Counted from the first letter of the stretch, positions 46,791 to 61,399 are shown. The stretch: 64,000 nt of DNA from Streptomyces chattanoogensis (GCF_001294335.1 NZ_LGKG01000174.1:62001-126000); one strand, 5' to 3'. Made by a program: numbers and translations. The notes: generated by a model not told the origin, from the sequence alone.

Positions 46791-47588
46791 CTAGGGGACC
46801 TCGTCGGCCTCCCCCACCTCCGCCGCCGCCGGATCCAGCACCCGCGCCAGGAACGCTCTGGTCCGCTCGTGCCGCGGTGCGCCCACCACCTGCTCCGGAG
46901 TGCCCTCCTCGACGATCACCCCGCCGTCCATGAAGACCACCCGGTCGGCGACCTCGCGGGCGAAGCTCATCTCATGGGTGACCACCAGCATCGTCATCCC
47001 GTCCCGCGCCAGCGAGCGCATCACCGCCAGCACATCGCCGACCAGCTCGGGATCCAGCGCCGAGGTCGGCTCGTCGAAGAGCATCAGCTCGGGATCCATC
47101 GACAGCGCGCGGGCGATCGCCACCCGCTGTTGCTGTCCGCCCGACAGCTGCGCCGGGTAGGCCGCCGCCTTGTCGCCCAGCCCGACCCGTTCGAGATGGG
47201 CGCGGGCGGTCCGCTCCGCCTCGGCCCGGCCGCGGCCCAGTACCCGCCGCTGAGCGATCGTCAGATTCTCCAGCGCGGTCAGATGCGGAAAGAGGTTGAA
47301 GGCCTGGAAGACCATTCCGATCCGCCGCCGGACCCGATCGATGTCCACATCCGGGTCGGTGACCTCGGTGCCGGCCACCGTGACCCGTCCCGCGCTCGGC
47401 TCCTCCAGCAGATTCACACAGCGCAGCAGGGTCGATTTCCCGGATCCCGACGGTCCGATGACGCACACCACTTCACCCCGCGCCACGGAGAAGTCGATAC
47501 CCCGCAGCACCTCCAGTGCGCCGAACGATTTGTGCAGGCCCTGGACGTCGATGGCCTTGCCGTCCTGCTCCGGCTTCATTCCGGTCAC
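46791..47588 (-). CDS. polar amino acid ABC transporter ATP-binding protein
   Basis: ATPase of 265 residues of the GlnQ/GltL type. Walker A is [17 protein letters not shown], the signature is [16 protein letters not shown], Walker B is [15 protein letters not shown] and the switch His is in [17 protein letters not shown]. It energises import of a polar amino acid. The GTG at 47588 overlaps the permease stop (GTGA); an ATG 9 bases later is an alternative. Substrate cannot be told from the ATPase. Confidence 0.92.
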   Translation of the reverse strand: MTGMKPEQDGKAIDVQGLHKSFGALEVLRGIDFSVARGEVVCVIGPSGSGKSTLLRCVNLLEEPSAGRVTVAGTEVTDPDVDIDRVRRRIGMVFQAFNLFPHLTALENLTIAQRRVLGRGRAEAERTARAHLERVGLGDKAAAYPAQLSGGQQQRVAIARALSMDPELMLFDEPTSALDPELVGDVLAVMRSLARDGMTMLVVTHEMSFAREVADRVVFMDGGVIVEEGTPEQVVGAPRHERTRAFLARVLDPAAAEVGEADEVP

Positions 47589-48382
47589 CTGGCCTTCGCC
47601 GTACGGGCTTCCAGCCGCCGGACCAGCTGCCCGAGCGGAACGGTGATGACGAGATAGAGCAGTCCGGCGACCAGGATCGGGGTCAGGCTCTTGTGCTCGT
47701 TGAGCGCGTCCCGGCCGAAGTTGGCCAGCTCGACCTGGGTGAGGGAAAGTCCCAGCAGATACACCAGCGAGGAATCCTTGGTCAGCAGGATCAATTCATT
47801 GGTCAGCGGCGGCAGGACGATCCGGAAGGCCTGCGGGATGACGATCGAGACCATCGCCCGGCCGTGCGACATGCCCAGCGAACGCGCCGCCTCCATCTGT
47901 CCCTTGGGCACCGCCTGGATTCCGGCCCTGATGGTCTCCGCCATGTACGCGGCGCCCACCAGACCGAGCGAGAGCATCACCGTGATGTTCATATCGAGCG
48001 CGACCTCGAATGCCAGCGGCACACCGAAGCCCAGCGCGATGAACACCAGCAGTGCCGGGATTCCGCGGAAGAACTCGATATAGGTGATCGCGATCCAGCG
48101 GTACGGCGGCACCGACGACAGCCGCATCAGCGCCAGTACCAGACCGAGCGCAAGACCGAACCCGAAACCGAGCAGGGTGTAGAGAACGGTATTGACCAGG
48201 GCCGTGGTGATGATGTCGGGGAACATCGCCTTGGCGATTTCGACGTCGAAGAACGCCGTCCGCAGCTGGTGCCAGTCGGCGACCAGAGCGAAGACCGCCA
48301 CGGCGACGACCAGGACGCCGTACTGCGCACCGCGGAAGATCCGCGCGCGCTGTCGTCGGGAGAGCTGTCCGGAGAGTGGCAT
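47585..48382 (-). CDS. polar amino acid ABC transporter permease
   Basis: Permease of 265 residues of the HisM/GlnP type with about five or six transmembrane segments. The EAA loop is visible as [36 protein letters not shown]. An [28 protein letters not shown] segment is typical of the family. Start at 48382, 12 bp after the binding-protein stop; in-frame upstream codons overlap that gene. A single permease gene suggests a homodimeric channel. Confidence 0.9.
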   Translation of the reverse strand: MPLSGQLSRRQRARIFRGAQYGVLVVAVAVFALVADWHQLRTAFFDVEIAKAMFPDIITTALVNTVLYTLLGFGFGLALGLVLALMRLSSVPPYRWIAITYIEFFRGIPALLVFIALGFGVPLAFEVALDMNITVMLSLGLVGAAYMAETIRAGIQAVPKGQMEAARSLGMSHGRAMVSIVIPQAFRIVLPPLTNELILLTKDSSLVYLLGLSLTQVELANFGRDALNEHKSLTPILVAGLLYLVITVPLGQLVRRLEARTAKAR

Positions 48383-48393
48383 CGGGAGCGGCC

Positions 48394-49191
48394 TCAGCTC
48401 TTCGGAGTGGTGCCGAACCACTTCTTGTAGATCCGGTCGTAACTCCCGTCGGATCTGGCCTTCTTGATGGCCTCGTTGATCTTCTTGCGCAGCGCGTCGT
48501 TGCCGGTGCGGACGCCGATGCCGTAGTGCTCGCCGGTGTTGAATTCCGCGGTGACCTCGGTGTCCGGGTTCTGCTTCACATAGTCGAAGAGCACGCCGTT
48601 GTCATTGATGCCGGCGTCGACCTGGCCGGACTTCACCGCGGTCAGCAGCAGTCCCAGATCCTCGAATTCCACCAGTTCGACGTCCTTGCCGTGCTTCTTG
48701 GCGTAGATCCCGCCGGTGGTGGCCTTCTGGTAGCCGAGCTTCCTGCCCTTGAGATCCTCGATCTTCTTGTAGGGCTTCCCCTTCTTCGTGAGCAGCGCCT
48801 GGGTGGCGTTGAAATAGGGGTCGGAGAAATCCATCACCTTGTCGCGGGCGGGCGTGATCGTCATGCCCGCGGCGGCCAGGTCGCATTTGCGGATGGTGAA
48901 GTCCTGGCCGGTCTCGATGCCTTCGAACGGGGTGTTGACGATCTCCTGCTTGACGCCGAGGTCCTTGGCGACCAGGTCCACCAGATCCACATCGAACCCG
49001 ACGACCTTGCCGTCCTTCTTCACCTGGAACGGTGCGTACGGAAGGTGGGTGCAGGTCTTGAGCGTCCCGGCGGAGACCAGTTCCGGACCACCGGAACCCT
49101 TCTTCCCGTCGGACTTGGTGCTGCTGCACCCCGCCAGGACGGCGATGGCCGCGGCAGCGGCTATGACGGGCAACGCGGAGCGAGCGGACAC
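48394..49191 (-). CDS. polar amino acid ABC transporter substrate-binding lipoprotein
   Basis: Protein of 265 residues with a lipoprotein signal ending VLAGC-SS. It is a type-2 solute-binding protein: LKTCTHLPYAPFQVKKDGKVVGFDVDLVDLVAKDLG, DLAAAGMTITPARDKVMDFSDPYF and LGYQKATTGGIYAKKHG are classic. It should bind a polar amino acid at the cell surface. The GTG at 49191 has GGAGG 4 bases upstream. It heads the operon SBP-permease-ATPase-HAD. Confidence 0.92.
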   Translation of the reverse strand: MSARSALPVIAAAAAIAVLAGCSSTKSDGKKGSGGPELVSAGTLKTCTHLPYAPFQVKKDGKVVGFDVDLVDLVAKDLGVKQEIVNTPFEGIETGQDFTIRKCDLAAAGMTITPARDKVMDFSDPYFNATQALLTKKGKPYKKIEDLKGRKLGYQKATTGGIYAKKHGKDVELVEFEDLGLLLTAVKSGQVDAGINDNGVLFDYVKQNPDTEVTAEFNTGEHYGIGVRTGNDALRKKINEAIKKARSDGSYDRIYKKWFGTTPKS

Positions 49192-49312
49192 AGGTCCTCC
49201 AGGCGGATGAGGATCGGCCAAGCCGTGCGGTGCTGCGAGTTGGCTGCATCCTGCCATCGGCCGGCGGTGCTGTCGCCGCCGCGCCGGTTGCGTCTGTGTA
49301 ACGCCTTCGGCC

Positions 49313-49334
49313 CGGTAGGGGCCGGAACCTACCG
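49313..49334. terminator. hairpin downstream of mmuM
   Basis: CGGTAGG-N8-CCTACCG, perfect 7-bp arms, lies 25 bases after the mmuM stop on the minus strand and before the transporter operon. A terminator is the simplest reading. Confidence 0.5.
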
Positions 49335-49359
49335 CCGGTCCTGTTCCCAGGCCGCCCGT

Positions 49360-50280
49360 TCAGCGGCCGAGGACGGCCGCGAGCTCCGCGATGACGCCCG
49401 GGCCGACCCGGCAGCAGCCGCCGATCAGCCGGGCGCCCGCCGCGGCCCACCCGGCGACCCGGTCCGTACCGAACGCCGGGCTGCCGCACCACGCCCGCGC
49501 CTCGGCGTCCCAGCTCTCCCCGCTGTTGGGGTAGACCACCACCGGCTTGCCGGTGATCCGCGCCGCAAGCGCCACCGCCCGGTCCGCGTCGTCCGGTGCG
49601 CAGCAGTTCACCCCGACCGCGATCACCTCGTCCGCCTCTGCCGCCAGTGCGAACGCCTCCGCCAGCGGCTGCCCGGCCCGTGTACGGCCGCCCGCCACGC
49701 TGTACGACAGATAGGCCGGAACCTCCAGCCCCCGCACCGCCCGGAGCAGCGCCCGGGCCTCATCGGCGTCCGGCACCGTCTCCAGCGCCAGCACATCGGG
49801 CCGCGCCGCGGCCAGCACCTCCAGCCGCGGGCGGTGGAAACGCTCCAGCGCGTCCACCGGCAGGCCGTAACGGCCTCGGTATTCGGAGCCGTCCGCCAGC
49901 ATGGCCCCGTACGGCCCGGCCGATGCCGCGACGTACAGCGGCCCCGCGATCCCGCCCGCCGCCGCCCGCCCCGCCGCCTCGCGCGCCAGCTCCACGCTCC
50001 GCCCGATCAGCTCGGCGGCCTTCGCGGCCCCGATACCGCGCTGCGCGAACCCCTCGAACGTCGCCTGGTAGCTGGCGGTGATCGCCACCTGCGCCCCCGC
50101 CTCGTAGTACGCGAGATGCGCCCGTACGACGGCCTCCGGGTCCTCGGCGAGCAGCCGGGCCGACCACAGCGCATCGCTGAGATCGTGCCCGGCGGCCTCC
50201 AGCTGGTTGGACAGCCCGCCGTCGAGTACGACCGGCCCCGCGGTCAGGGCTTCGGCGAACGACGGGGATCTCGCGACCAT
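49360..50280 (-). CDS. mmuM: homocysteine S-methyltransferase MmuM
   Basis: Protein of 306 residues of the cobalamin-independent homocysteine methyltransferase family. VVLDGGLSNQLEAAGHDLSDALWSARLL and AYYEAGAQVAITASYQATFEGF define it. Zinc ligands are Cys in AVGVNCCAPDD and the paired Cys in RLIGGCCRVGP. It methylates homocysteine using S-methylmethionine or S-adenosylmethionine to give methionine. ATG at 50280 with GAGAGG upstream. A solitary gene; no riboswitch is visible in the 94 bases before the next gene. Confidence 0.9.
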   Translation of the reverse strand: MVARSPSFAEALTAGPVVLDGGLSNQLEAAGHDLSDALWSARLLAEDPEAVVRAHLAYYEAGAQVAITASYQATFEGFAQRGIGAAKAAELIGRSVELAREAAGRAAAGGIAGPLYVAASAGPYGAMLADGSEYRGRYGLPVDALERFHRPRLEVLAAARPDVLALETVPDADEARALLRAVRGLEVPAYLSYSVAGGRTRAGQPLAEAFALAAEADEVIAVGVNCCAPDDADRAVALAARITGKPVVVYPNSGESWDAEARAWCGSPAFGTDRVAGWAAAGARLIGGCCRVGPGVIAELAAVLGR

Positions 50281-50374
50281 GGTGCGTGCCTCTCGTGCTG
50301 CGGCCCCTTGGTGCCTGGTCTCTCCGGGCCTGTTCCCGGATCGTAACGCCGGCCGTGCGGGCCCGGAGGCCCGG

Positions 50375-54823
<4,449 letters not shown>

Positions 54824-54827
<4 letters not shown>

Positions 54828-57742
54828 CGCTCGCTCCCTCGCAGGGTGACCAGGTCCGCCAGCTCGGCATCGGTGAGCTCGGTCAGCGCCGCCTCGCCCG
54901 ATCCCAGCACCGCATCCGCCAACTGCTGCTTACGGGAGAGCATTTCGGCGATCCGGTCCTCGATCGTGCCCTCCGTGATCATCCGGTGGACCTGCACCGG
55001 CTGGGTCTGCCCGATGCGGTACGCGCGGTCGGTGGCCTGCGCCTCGACCGCCGGATTCCACCAGCGGTCGAAGTGCACCACATGCGCCGCCCGGGTGAGG
55101 TTCAGCCCCGTACCGGCCGCCTTCAGCGACAGCAGGAACACCGGCGCCGCACCCTCCTGGAACTGCCGCACCATCTCCTCGCGCCGGGCGACCGGCGTCC
55201 CGCCGTGCAGGAACCGGACCGGCACCCCGCGCTCCGTCAGATGCCGCTCCAGCAGCCGCGCCATCTGCACATACTGCGTGAACACCAGCACGCTCGCGCC
55301 CTCCGCGAGGATGGTGTCCAGCAGTTCGTCCAGCAGCTCCACCTTCCCTGAACGACCGGCGATCCGGGGTGAGTTCCCGCCCGTGCCGCCGGCCTGGCCG
55401 GCCTCCTCCTTCAGGAATTGCGCGGGGTGGTTGCAGATCTGCTTGAGCGAGGTGAGCAGCTTGACCACCAGCCCGCGCCGTTCGAACCCGTCCGTCCCGG
55501 CGATCTCGACGAGCCCCTCGCGCACCACGGCTTCGTACAGCCCGGCCTGCTCCTTGGTCAGCGCCACCGCACGGTCGGTCTCCGTCTTGGGCGGCAGCTC
55601 AGGCGCGATCCCCGGATCGGACTTGCGGCGGCGCAGCAGAAACGGCCGCACCAGCCTGGCCAGCCGCTCGGCCGCCTCGGGGGACGCGCCCGTATTGCCC
55701 TCGATGGCCTGCGCGTACCGCGTACGGAACCGGCCCAGCGTCCCCAGCAGTCCGGGTGTCGTCCAGTCCAGGATCGCCCACAGCTCGGAGAGGTTGTTCT
55801 CCACCGGGGTGCCGGTCAGCGCCACCCGGGCCCTGGCGGGGAGGGTGCGCAGCGCCCTGGCGGTCGCGGAGAAAGGATTCTTGACGTGCTGGGCCTCGTC
55901 GGCGACGACCAGTCCCCAGTCCGCCTCGGCAAGCTTTCCGGCGTCGAGCCGCATCGTGCCGTAGGTGGTGAGCACGAATTCCCCGTCGGCCAGGTCCGCC
56001 AGAGTGCGCCGTCCGGCATGGAAGCGGCGCACGGGCGTGCCGGGCGCGAACTTCTCGATCTCCCGCTGCCAGTTGCCCATGAGGGAGGTGGGGCAGACAA
56101 CCAGCGTGGGGCCTGCCGAGGACGGATGGGTCTGCCGGTGCAGGTGGAGTGAGATGAGGGTGATGGTCTTGCCCAGGCCCATGTCGTCGGCGAGGGTGCA
56201 GCCCAGCCCCAGCGAGGTCATCCGGTGCAGCCAGCCGAGGCCGCGCAGCTGGTAGTCGCGCAGTGTGGCGGCGAGCGCGGCGGGCTGCCGGAGCGGCGCG
56301 GCGTCCGTACGCTCCGGATCGGCGAGCCGGTCCCGCAGCTCGGCCAGCCATCCGGACGCCTCCACGGTGACCCGGCGGCCGTCGTCGTCCTCGGTGGTAC
56401 CGGTGAGTGCGGCACCGAGCGCGTCCAGCGGCGTGATCTTACGGTCCTGGCGGTCGCGGGCGGCCCGCACCGCCTCCGGGTCGAGCAGCACCCACTGGTC
56501 GCGCAGCCGCACCAGGGGGCGCCCGGCCTCGGCGAGCCGCTCCAGCTCCGCTCGGTCGATCTCCTGGCCGCCCACCGCGAACCGCCAGCTGAACGAGAGC
56601 AAGGCGTCGGCAGACAGCAGCGAGGGCAGCCCGGAGCCGGTGCCGTCCAGGGGGCCGGGCGGCGGTCCCACCACCGCCCGGCCCGTCAGCTTGCGGGCCA
56701 GCTCCTTGGGCCAGTGGACCTGCACCCCGGCGGCGGCCAGCGCGCGTCCGGCCGGGCCGAGCAGCTCGGCGATCTCCTCATCGGCGAGCGGCAGCGCGTC
56801 CGGCACCGCCGCGGACAGCAGCGGGGTGAGCGGCGCCCAGACGGCGGCGGCCCGGCGGAGGGCGAGCAGGGTGTCCATCCTGGCCCGCGGCCCGAATGCC
56901 CGCCCCGCCGACGACGCACCGGCCCACACCTCGGCCGCGTCCTCGACCAGCGTCGGATCGGTCAGGCTGTGCAACTGGGGCACGGCGGTGAAGCCGGCCC
57001 GTTCCGCGGTCTCCATGCCGTGCACCTCCACCCGGAGCGACATCCGTACGCCCGCGTCATGTCCGGCCGCGACCTCCGCCGCCCAGGCGCGCTGCTCGGG
57101 GATGTGCTGCGGTGCGGCGGCCGCGAAGGCCGGGCTCCCGGTGGCCAGCGCCGCGGCGGGGGAGCGAGGCAGTCCGTCGGCGACCGCGTCCAGGAAGGCC
57201 CGCAGATGCCGCTCCGGCTCGGGCAGTTCGAGCGGGTCGGTGTCCGGGAGGGGCGAGGCGTGCGCGTACGGCGGCATGGCGGCGGCCAGGTCGCGCAGCC
57301 GCTCGATGTCGGCCGGGTCCAGCGGACCCAGCCGCCAGGCGTCGTGGTCGGCGGGGCTCAGGCCGGGCAGCAGGCGTCCACGGGCGGCGAGCTGGAGTGC
57401 CAGCACGGACGCGGCGCCCCAGAAGGCGGCCGCCGGGTCGGCACCGCGGGCGGCACGGGCGCGGGTGAGGACGGGCACCGCGGCGGCCACCGGCAGGATC
57501 AATGCCGGGACGGCGGACACGTACACCGTGCCGTCCGCGTCCGGCAGCGCGACGGGGATCTCGTCCACCACCGGCCCGCCGTCGTCGGCGAATGGGTCGT
57601 CATCGGTGCGTGCAAGCTGCTCGCCGTCGGGGCGCCAGAAGGCGACCCGTCCGGCGCGAGGCGGTTCCGACGGCAGGAAAACCGCTGCACAGCGGGCGAG
57701 CGCAGCGAACTGAGCGGGCGGGACCGCGGGGAGAAAAGCCAC
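54824..57742 (-). CDS. SNF2-family DEAD/DEAH-box helicase
   Basis: Protein of 972 residues. The first half is the bacterial SNF2-associated region. Walker A is ADDMGLGKTITLI, motif Ia VVCPTSLMGNW, motif II is a DEAQ box in VVADEAQHVKNP, motif III LTGTPVENNLSELW. The helicase C-lobe has VLVFTQYVQMARLLERHL and VHFDRWWNPAVEAQATDRAYRIGQTQPV. It should translocate on double-stranded DNA. The GTG at 57742 has GAGGAG upstream. The SWIM partner follows. Direct repeats lie upstream of its start. Confidence 0.9.
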
Positions 57743-57823
57743 TGGGTGAAGAACTCCTCAAGTTTGACTACTGGCGCCTGGAGCGCCCGAGGGTACAGCA
57801 TCCGGACGGCGTTCGAGGCAATC

Positions 57824-57951
57824 TGCGCAGCGGATACGAGGGAACTCGCGCAGCGAAACCGGCGTTCCCTGCGAACACGGGGACCCGCGCAGCGGATACG
57901 GGCGACCTGCACAGTGGATCTGAGGGAACTTACGCAGCGAAACCGGCGTTC
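57824..57951. repeat. 44-bp direct repeats upstream of the SNF2 gene
   Basis: A 44-base unit occurs at 57824-57867 and 57908-57951 (84-base period, about 38 of 44 identical). A partial third copy of its first part lies at 57887-57900. Each full unit holds GAAC...GTTC arms about 18 bases apart. The array fills the gap between the SNF2 start and the small membrane protein gene. Confidence 0.7.
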
Positions 57952-57998
57952 AATGGAATGCAGCGAGCGCGGCGCGGGCCGCGGAAAGGGCGTGAAGG

Positions 57999-58181
57999 AT
58001 GTCCACACAGGCGAAGGTCGCGGTCGGCGGTGTCGCGGTGGGAGTGATCCTGCTGTGGCTGCTGCCCCTCTGGGCGGCCCTCTTGGTCATGATCGGGGTG
58101 CCGGTCATCGCGTATCTGGCGCTCGACCCCGCACAGCGGCGCCGGCTGCGCCGCGTCACCCGCAAGGAAATAGGGCGCTGA
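57999..58181 (+). CDS. small membrane protein, 60 residues
   Basis: Small protein with two hydrophobic helices (VAVGGVAVGVILLWLLPLWAALLVMIGVPVIAYLAL) and a basic tail (RRRLRRVTRKEIGR). GAAGG lies just before the ATG. Divergent from the SNF2 gene across the repeat region and followed by a strong terminator. Function unknown. Confidence 0.7.
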   Translation: MSTQAKVAVGGVAVGVILLWLLPLWAALLVMIGVPVIAYLALDPAQRRRLRRVTRKEIGR

Positions 58182-58186
58182 GGGAG

Positions 58187-58211
58187 GGGCCCGGGACACC
58201 GCCCCGGGCCC
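58187..58211. terminator. strong bidirectional terminator hairpin
   Basis: GGGCCCGGG-N7-CCCGGGCCC, perfect 9-bp arms extendable with one bulge, lies between the convergent genes ending at 58181 and 58226. Confidence 0.7.
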
Positions 58212-58225
58212 TCGGTCAACGGACC

Positions 58226-59053
58226 TCAGGAAGGCCGCACCGCCAGCTTGTCCAACGAGGACAGCAGCCCCGGAAGTTCGGGCCCCCGGCCCACCGGATG
58301 CACCTCACCGGGATCGTCGTCCAACAGCACGAACGCGATGTCGTCCGTGCGGGCCACCATGCTCCAGCCCGGCCCGTCGATCCGCAGCGTGCGCGCCTCG
58401 CCCGCGGCGAACGACGACCGCACCCGGCCCGGGGGCGGCGGCTGGGCCAGATACCCGCGCGCCTCCTCCAGCACCCGGCGGACACCCCCGCGCGCCCCTC
58501 CAGCCTCGCCCTGCCCGCCGCCCTCGCCCGGCTCGGCGAAGGCCTCCTCGTCGTCCACCTGCTCGCGCCAGGCGGCCCACTGCATCGCGATCTCGTCCGC
58601 GCCGAGCCGCCGCTGGGCGGGCCCCCAGGCATTGGCGTCCGGCGGGGCCAGCGGTGCCGGATCCCCGTCCTGCAGCTCAGGGTCGTGCGGCTCGGGCACC
58701 CCGGGCGCCGACACGGCCAGCGCGAGCGGCCAGCCGGGCAGCGCCCCGACGATGCTGTCCTCCCCGGGCGAGAGGTCGTACTCCATGCCGCAGTCCCAGG
58801 CCGCGATCGCGCAGGCCACCAGCGACACGTCCTCCGTCACGACCGTCCAGCGCGCACCCGTGCCGTCCTGCCCGAGGACCAGCCCGTAGCCCTCGAAATA
58901 CGGCTCGAGCCCGAGCCCGGCACACACCTCGGGATAGTCGTCGCCGAGCACGCTGGGAAATTGCGCAGGCGTCAACAGCACCGCCGTCAGCACGAACAGC
59001 TGGTCGCCGTCACCGTCAGTGCTCTCGGTCGTGGGCACGCGGGGCCTCCCCAT
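58226..59053 (-). CDS. conserved actinobacterial protein of unknown function
   Basis: Acidic soluble protein of 275 residues. The N-terminal part (LFVLTAVLLTPAQFPSVLGDDYPEVC; WTVVTEDVSLVACAIAAWDCGMEYDLSPGED) and the C-terminal part (GWSMVARTDDIAFVLLDDDP) look like globular domains, with a charged Gly/Glu linker between. No catalytic motif, signal or membrane segment is visible. The ATG at 59053 is the most likely start although the ribosome site is weak; codons upstream overlap the divergent promoter. Divergent from the zinc-ribbon gene. Confidence 0.65.
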   Translation of the reverse strand: MGRPRVPTTESTDGDGDQLFVLTAVLLTPAQFPSVLGDDYPEVCAGLGLEPYFEGYGLVLGQDGTGARWTVVTEDVSLVACAIAAWDCGMEYDLSPGEDSIVGALPGWPLALAVSAPGVPEPHDPELQDGDPAPLAPPDANAWGPAQRRLGADEIAMQWAAWREQVDDEEAFAEPGEGGGQGEAGGARGGVRRVLEEARGYLAQPPPPGRVRSSFAAGEARTLRIDGPGWSMVARTDDIAFVLLDDDPGEVHPVGRGPELPGLLSSLDKLAVRPS

Positions 59054-59127
59054 CCGATCCAAGCGGAATACATCGGCGCACCTTAATTGGCTGGGTACGG
59101 CCTTGTCACCCGCCGTACGCTGCACGC

Positions 59128-59532
59128 ATGTGTTTCTACAGCAGCCGGATGCACTTCGTTTGCCTGGACTGCCGGGTCGCCTACAAGAAGACGGCCACCT
59201 CCCGGGGCCCGGGCCGCTGCCCCCAGTGCCGCGCCGAGCTGATCAACGCCGGCGCCCACCTGGCGGTCCCCAGGAAGCGTGACACCGCGGGCTGGCGTGC
59301 GCTCGACGCCGTGCTGCGCTCCGGGCTGACCTTCCACGGAGGCTGCTGCGGTACGGGACCGGGCTACCGCCCGCGCACCCCGCGCGAGGTCCGGGAGCGG
59401 CTGGCCCTCGCCGGGCGCACCGGTATGCCCGTCAAGCAGGCGCTCGCAGTGCCGGACCCCACGACGACCGACCGCTACGGCGCCGGCGTCAGCCCGAGCA
59501 GCTCCCGGGCGACCACCAGCGGAGGCTGCTGA
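59128..59532 (+). CDS. zinc-ribbon protein of unknown function
   Basis: Protein of 134 residues. Near the N-terminus is a zinc-ribbon, CLDC...CPQC, with the pairs 20 residues apart. A central Gly/Cys segment (FHGGCCGTGPGYRPRTPREVRERL) follows. Family unknown to me. The ATG at 59128 is supported by frame but not by a ribosome site; an ATG seven codons later is an alternative. Its last 58 bp overlap the convergent gene at 59475. Confidence 0.6.
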   Translation: MCFYSSRMHFVCLDCRVAYKKTATSRGPGRCPQCRAELINAGAHLAVPRKRDTAGWRALDAVLRSGLTFHGGCCGTGPGYRPRTPREVRERLALAGRTGMPVKQALAVPDPTTTDRYGAGVSPSSSRATTSGGC

Positions 59533-59711
59533 CGCTCCCGCGCCAGCGCGATCACCGCCCGGCAGGCCAGCTCATTGACCCCAAAGGCGAGCGCCTCGGG
59601 CGAGACCCACCCCGCGGCCTCCGCGCCGCGCTCCTCGTCGTCCCCGGCGCTCGCCGCCACATAGACCGCCGCGGCCTCGAAGAGGTTGTGGCGGTGCACC
59701 CCCGTCCGCAT
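59475..59711 (-). CDS. small hypothetical protein, 78 residues
   Basis: Small, largely helical protein (NLFEAAAVYVAASAGDDEERGAEAAGWVSPEALAFGVNELACRAVIALARERQ). The ATG at 59711 has GGAGG 4 bases upstream, a good site; the open frame upstream overlaps the 5' region of the next plus-strand gene. It overlaps the zinc-ribbon gene tail to tail. No domain recognised. Confidence 0.6.
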   Translation of the reverse strand: MRTGVHRHNLFEAAAVYVAASAGDDEERGAEAAGWVSPEALAFGVNELACRAVIALARERQQPPLVVARELLGLTPAP

Positions 59712-59877
59712 GTCCCCTCCGATGTGCTGTCCGGCGTTCCGTCTGCCGCGGAATCTTCGGGGGATGTCGCGTATGAATCCGGTCATTTCCACTCCCGGTC
59801 TGCCGACCCGCATCGTCGTTGAAGTGTGCCCGGAGCGCCTAATGTTGGAACTTCGGCGGACGAGAGGACGGAAAACG

Positions 59878-60774
59878 GTGCGGCGTTACGACTGGCTGAA
59901 GGAGATCCGGCGGCTCGATCCGGAACGCGACTTCCTGCGGATCTACCGCATCACCGCGACCCTCGAATTCCCCTGGGACATCACCAGAGCCCTGGAATTG
60001 GCGCTCTACCGCACCTATGCCGTGCCCAGTATCGGCCGACTCCTCGCCGAAACCGCGGAACTGACGGACCGTACGCAAAAGCGCTACGACGACACCGCGC
60101 TCCTCCTGGATGCCGTCCTGGAGCACGGCTTCGACGGCGCGGACGGGCGGACCGCGATCCGCCGGATCAATCAGATGCACCGCAGCTACGACATCAGCAA
60201 CGAGGACATGCGATATGTCCTGTGCACCTTCGTGGTGGTGCCCAAACGCTGGATCGACCGCTACGGCTGGCGCCGCCTGAGCACGCACGAGACGCACGCC
60301 ATAGCGGCCTACTACCGGACCCTCGGACGCCATATGGGCATCACCGAAATCCCCGAGACCTTCGAGGACTTCGAGCGCTGTCTGGACGCCTACGAGGACG
60401 CGCACTTCGGCTGGGACGAGGGCGCCCGGCGGGTCTCGGACGCCACTCTGGACCTGATGGCGGGCTGGTACGGCCCGCTCGCACCGGTGGTGCGCGGCGC
60501 GAGCATGGCGCTCCTGGACGACCCGCTGCTGGACGCCTTCCGCTACGAGCGGCCCGGACCGGCCGTCCGGACGGCGGTCCGCGGTGCCCTGAAGCTGCGC
60601 GCCAAGGCCGTACGGCTGCTCCCGCCCCGCCGGAAGCCGCACTACGCCCGCCAGAACCCCGAGATCAAGGGCTACCCCAACGGCTTCCGGGTCGCCGACC
60701 TCGGCACCTTTCCCGCCGCCCGCCGGGCGGGCGGCTGCCCGGTCCCGCATACCGACGAGCAGCCGCCCCGGTGA
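59878..60774 (+). CDS. MpaB-family (DUF2236) oxygenase-like protein
   Basis: Protein of 298 residues of the MpaB/rubber-oxygenase-related family. RRYDWLKEIRRLDPERDFLRIYRITATLEFPWDITRALELALYRTYAVPSIGRLLAET is the conserved opening. QMHRSYDISNEDMRYVLCTFVVVPKRWIDRYGWR and the later helical region follow, with His residues that could be haem ligands. Family members with characterised activity are haem oxygenases acting on lipid or isoprenoid substrates. I chose the GTG at 59878; an ATG at 59842 with GGAG upstream would add 12 residues. Confidence 0.75.
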   Translation: MRRYDWLKEIRRLDPERDFLRIYRITATLEFPWDITRALELALYRTYAVPSIGRLLAETAELTDRTQKRYDDTALLLDAVLEHGFDGADGRTAIRRINQMHRSYDISNEDMRYVLCTFVVVPKRWIDRYGWRRLSTHETHAIAAYYRTLGRHMGITEIPETFEDFERCLDAYEDAHFGWDEGARRVSDATLDLMAGWYGPLAPVVRGASMALLDDPLLDAFRYERPGPAVRTAVRGALKLRAKAVRLLPPRRKPHYARQNPEIKGYPNGFRVADLGTFPAARRAGGCPVPHTDEQPPR

Positions 60775-60787
60775 GCCGGGTGGCCCG

Positions 60788-61399
60788 TCACCCCTGGCGC
60801 ACCGCCAGCGCCAGATAGCGGGGGTCCTCGTCCACGTACCGGATGAGATCCCAGCCGCTGCCGGCCAGGACGGGGCGCAGATGGGGCTCCGCCCTCAGGT
60901 CGTCCGGGGTGATCCGACGGCCCTGGCGCGCGGCGAGCGCCGCCCGGCCGATGGGATGGAAGAGGGCCAGGCGGCCACCGGGGCGTACGGTCCTGGCCAG
61001 TTCGGCGAGGCCGTCCGCCAGGTCCGTGAGGTGGGAGATGAGCCCGGCGGCGAAGACGGCGTCCAGCGCGCCGTCGGGCAGCGGAAGCCGGGTGACATCG
61101 GCGAGCAGCAGCCCCGCGTAGCGGTCCCGCCCGGCCCGTTCGGCCTCCCGCAGCATCTCCGGGGTGAGATCGACGCCCAGGACCGTCCCGCGCGGCCCCA
61201 CGGCCGCCCGCAGCGCGGGAAGGGCGCGTCCCGTGCCGCAGCCGGCGTCCAGGACCCGGTCGCCTTCCTGGAGGCCGAGCGCGGCCACGCCCCAGGTGAA
61301 GGCGGGGCCGTCACCGGGGAACTTGGTGTCCCAGTCGGCGGCGCGCGGCCCGAAGAAGGCGCGGACGTCGTGCGGCCGGTCGGCGTGGTGGTCGGTCAT
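60788..61399 (-). CDS. class I SAM-dependent methyltransferase
   Basis: Methyltransferase of 203 residues. Motif I is VLDAGCGTGRALPALR, the acidic loop is GVDLTPEMLREAERAG, and motif II/III is LLLADVTRLPLPDGALDAVFAAGLISHL. It is of the Methyltransf_11 type; the substrate is unknown. ATG at 61399 with AAGGAG 5 bases upstream overlaps the NCS1 permease stop by 4 bp, so the two are co-translated. Confidence 0.86.
   Translation of the reverse strand: MTDHHADRPHDVRAFFGPRAADWDTKFPGDGPAFTWGVAALGLQEGDRVLDAGCGTGRALPALRAAVGPRGTVLGVDLTPEMLREAERAGRDRYAGLLLADVTRLPLPDGALDAVFAAGLISHLTDLADGLAELARTVRPGGRLALFHPIGRAALAARQGRRITPDDLRAEPHLRPVLAGSGWDLIRYVDEDPRYLALAVRQG

Noticed and set aside
49192..50374. A SAM or cobalamin riboswitch linked to mmuM or the amino-acid transporter
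   Set aside because: The leaders are short and I see none of the conserved helices of those riboswitches.
57864..57876. A LexA-like box (GTTC-N5-GAAC) in the SNF2 upstream region
   Set aside because: The actinobacterial LexA box is GAAC-N4-GTTC; here the halves are in the opposite orientation and spacing.
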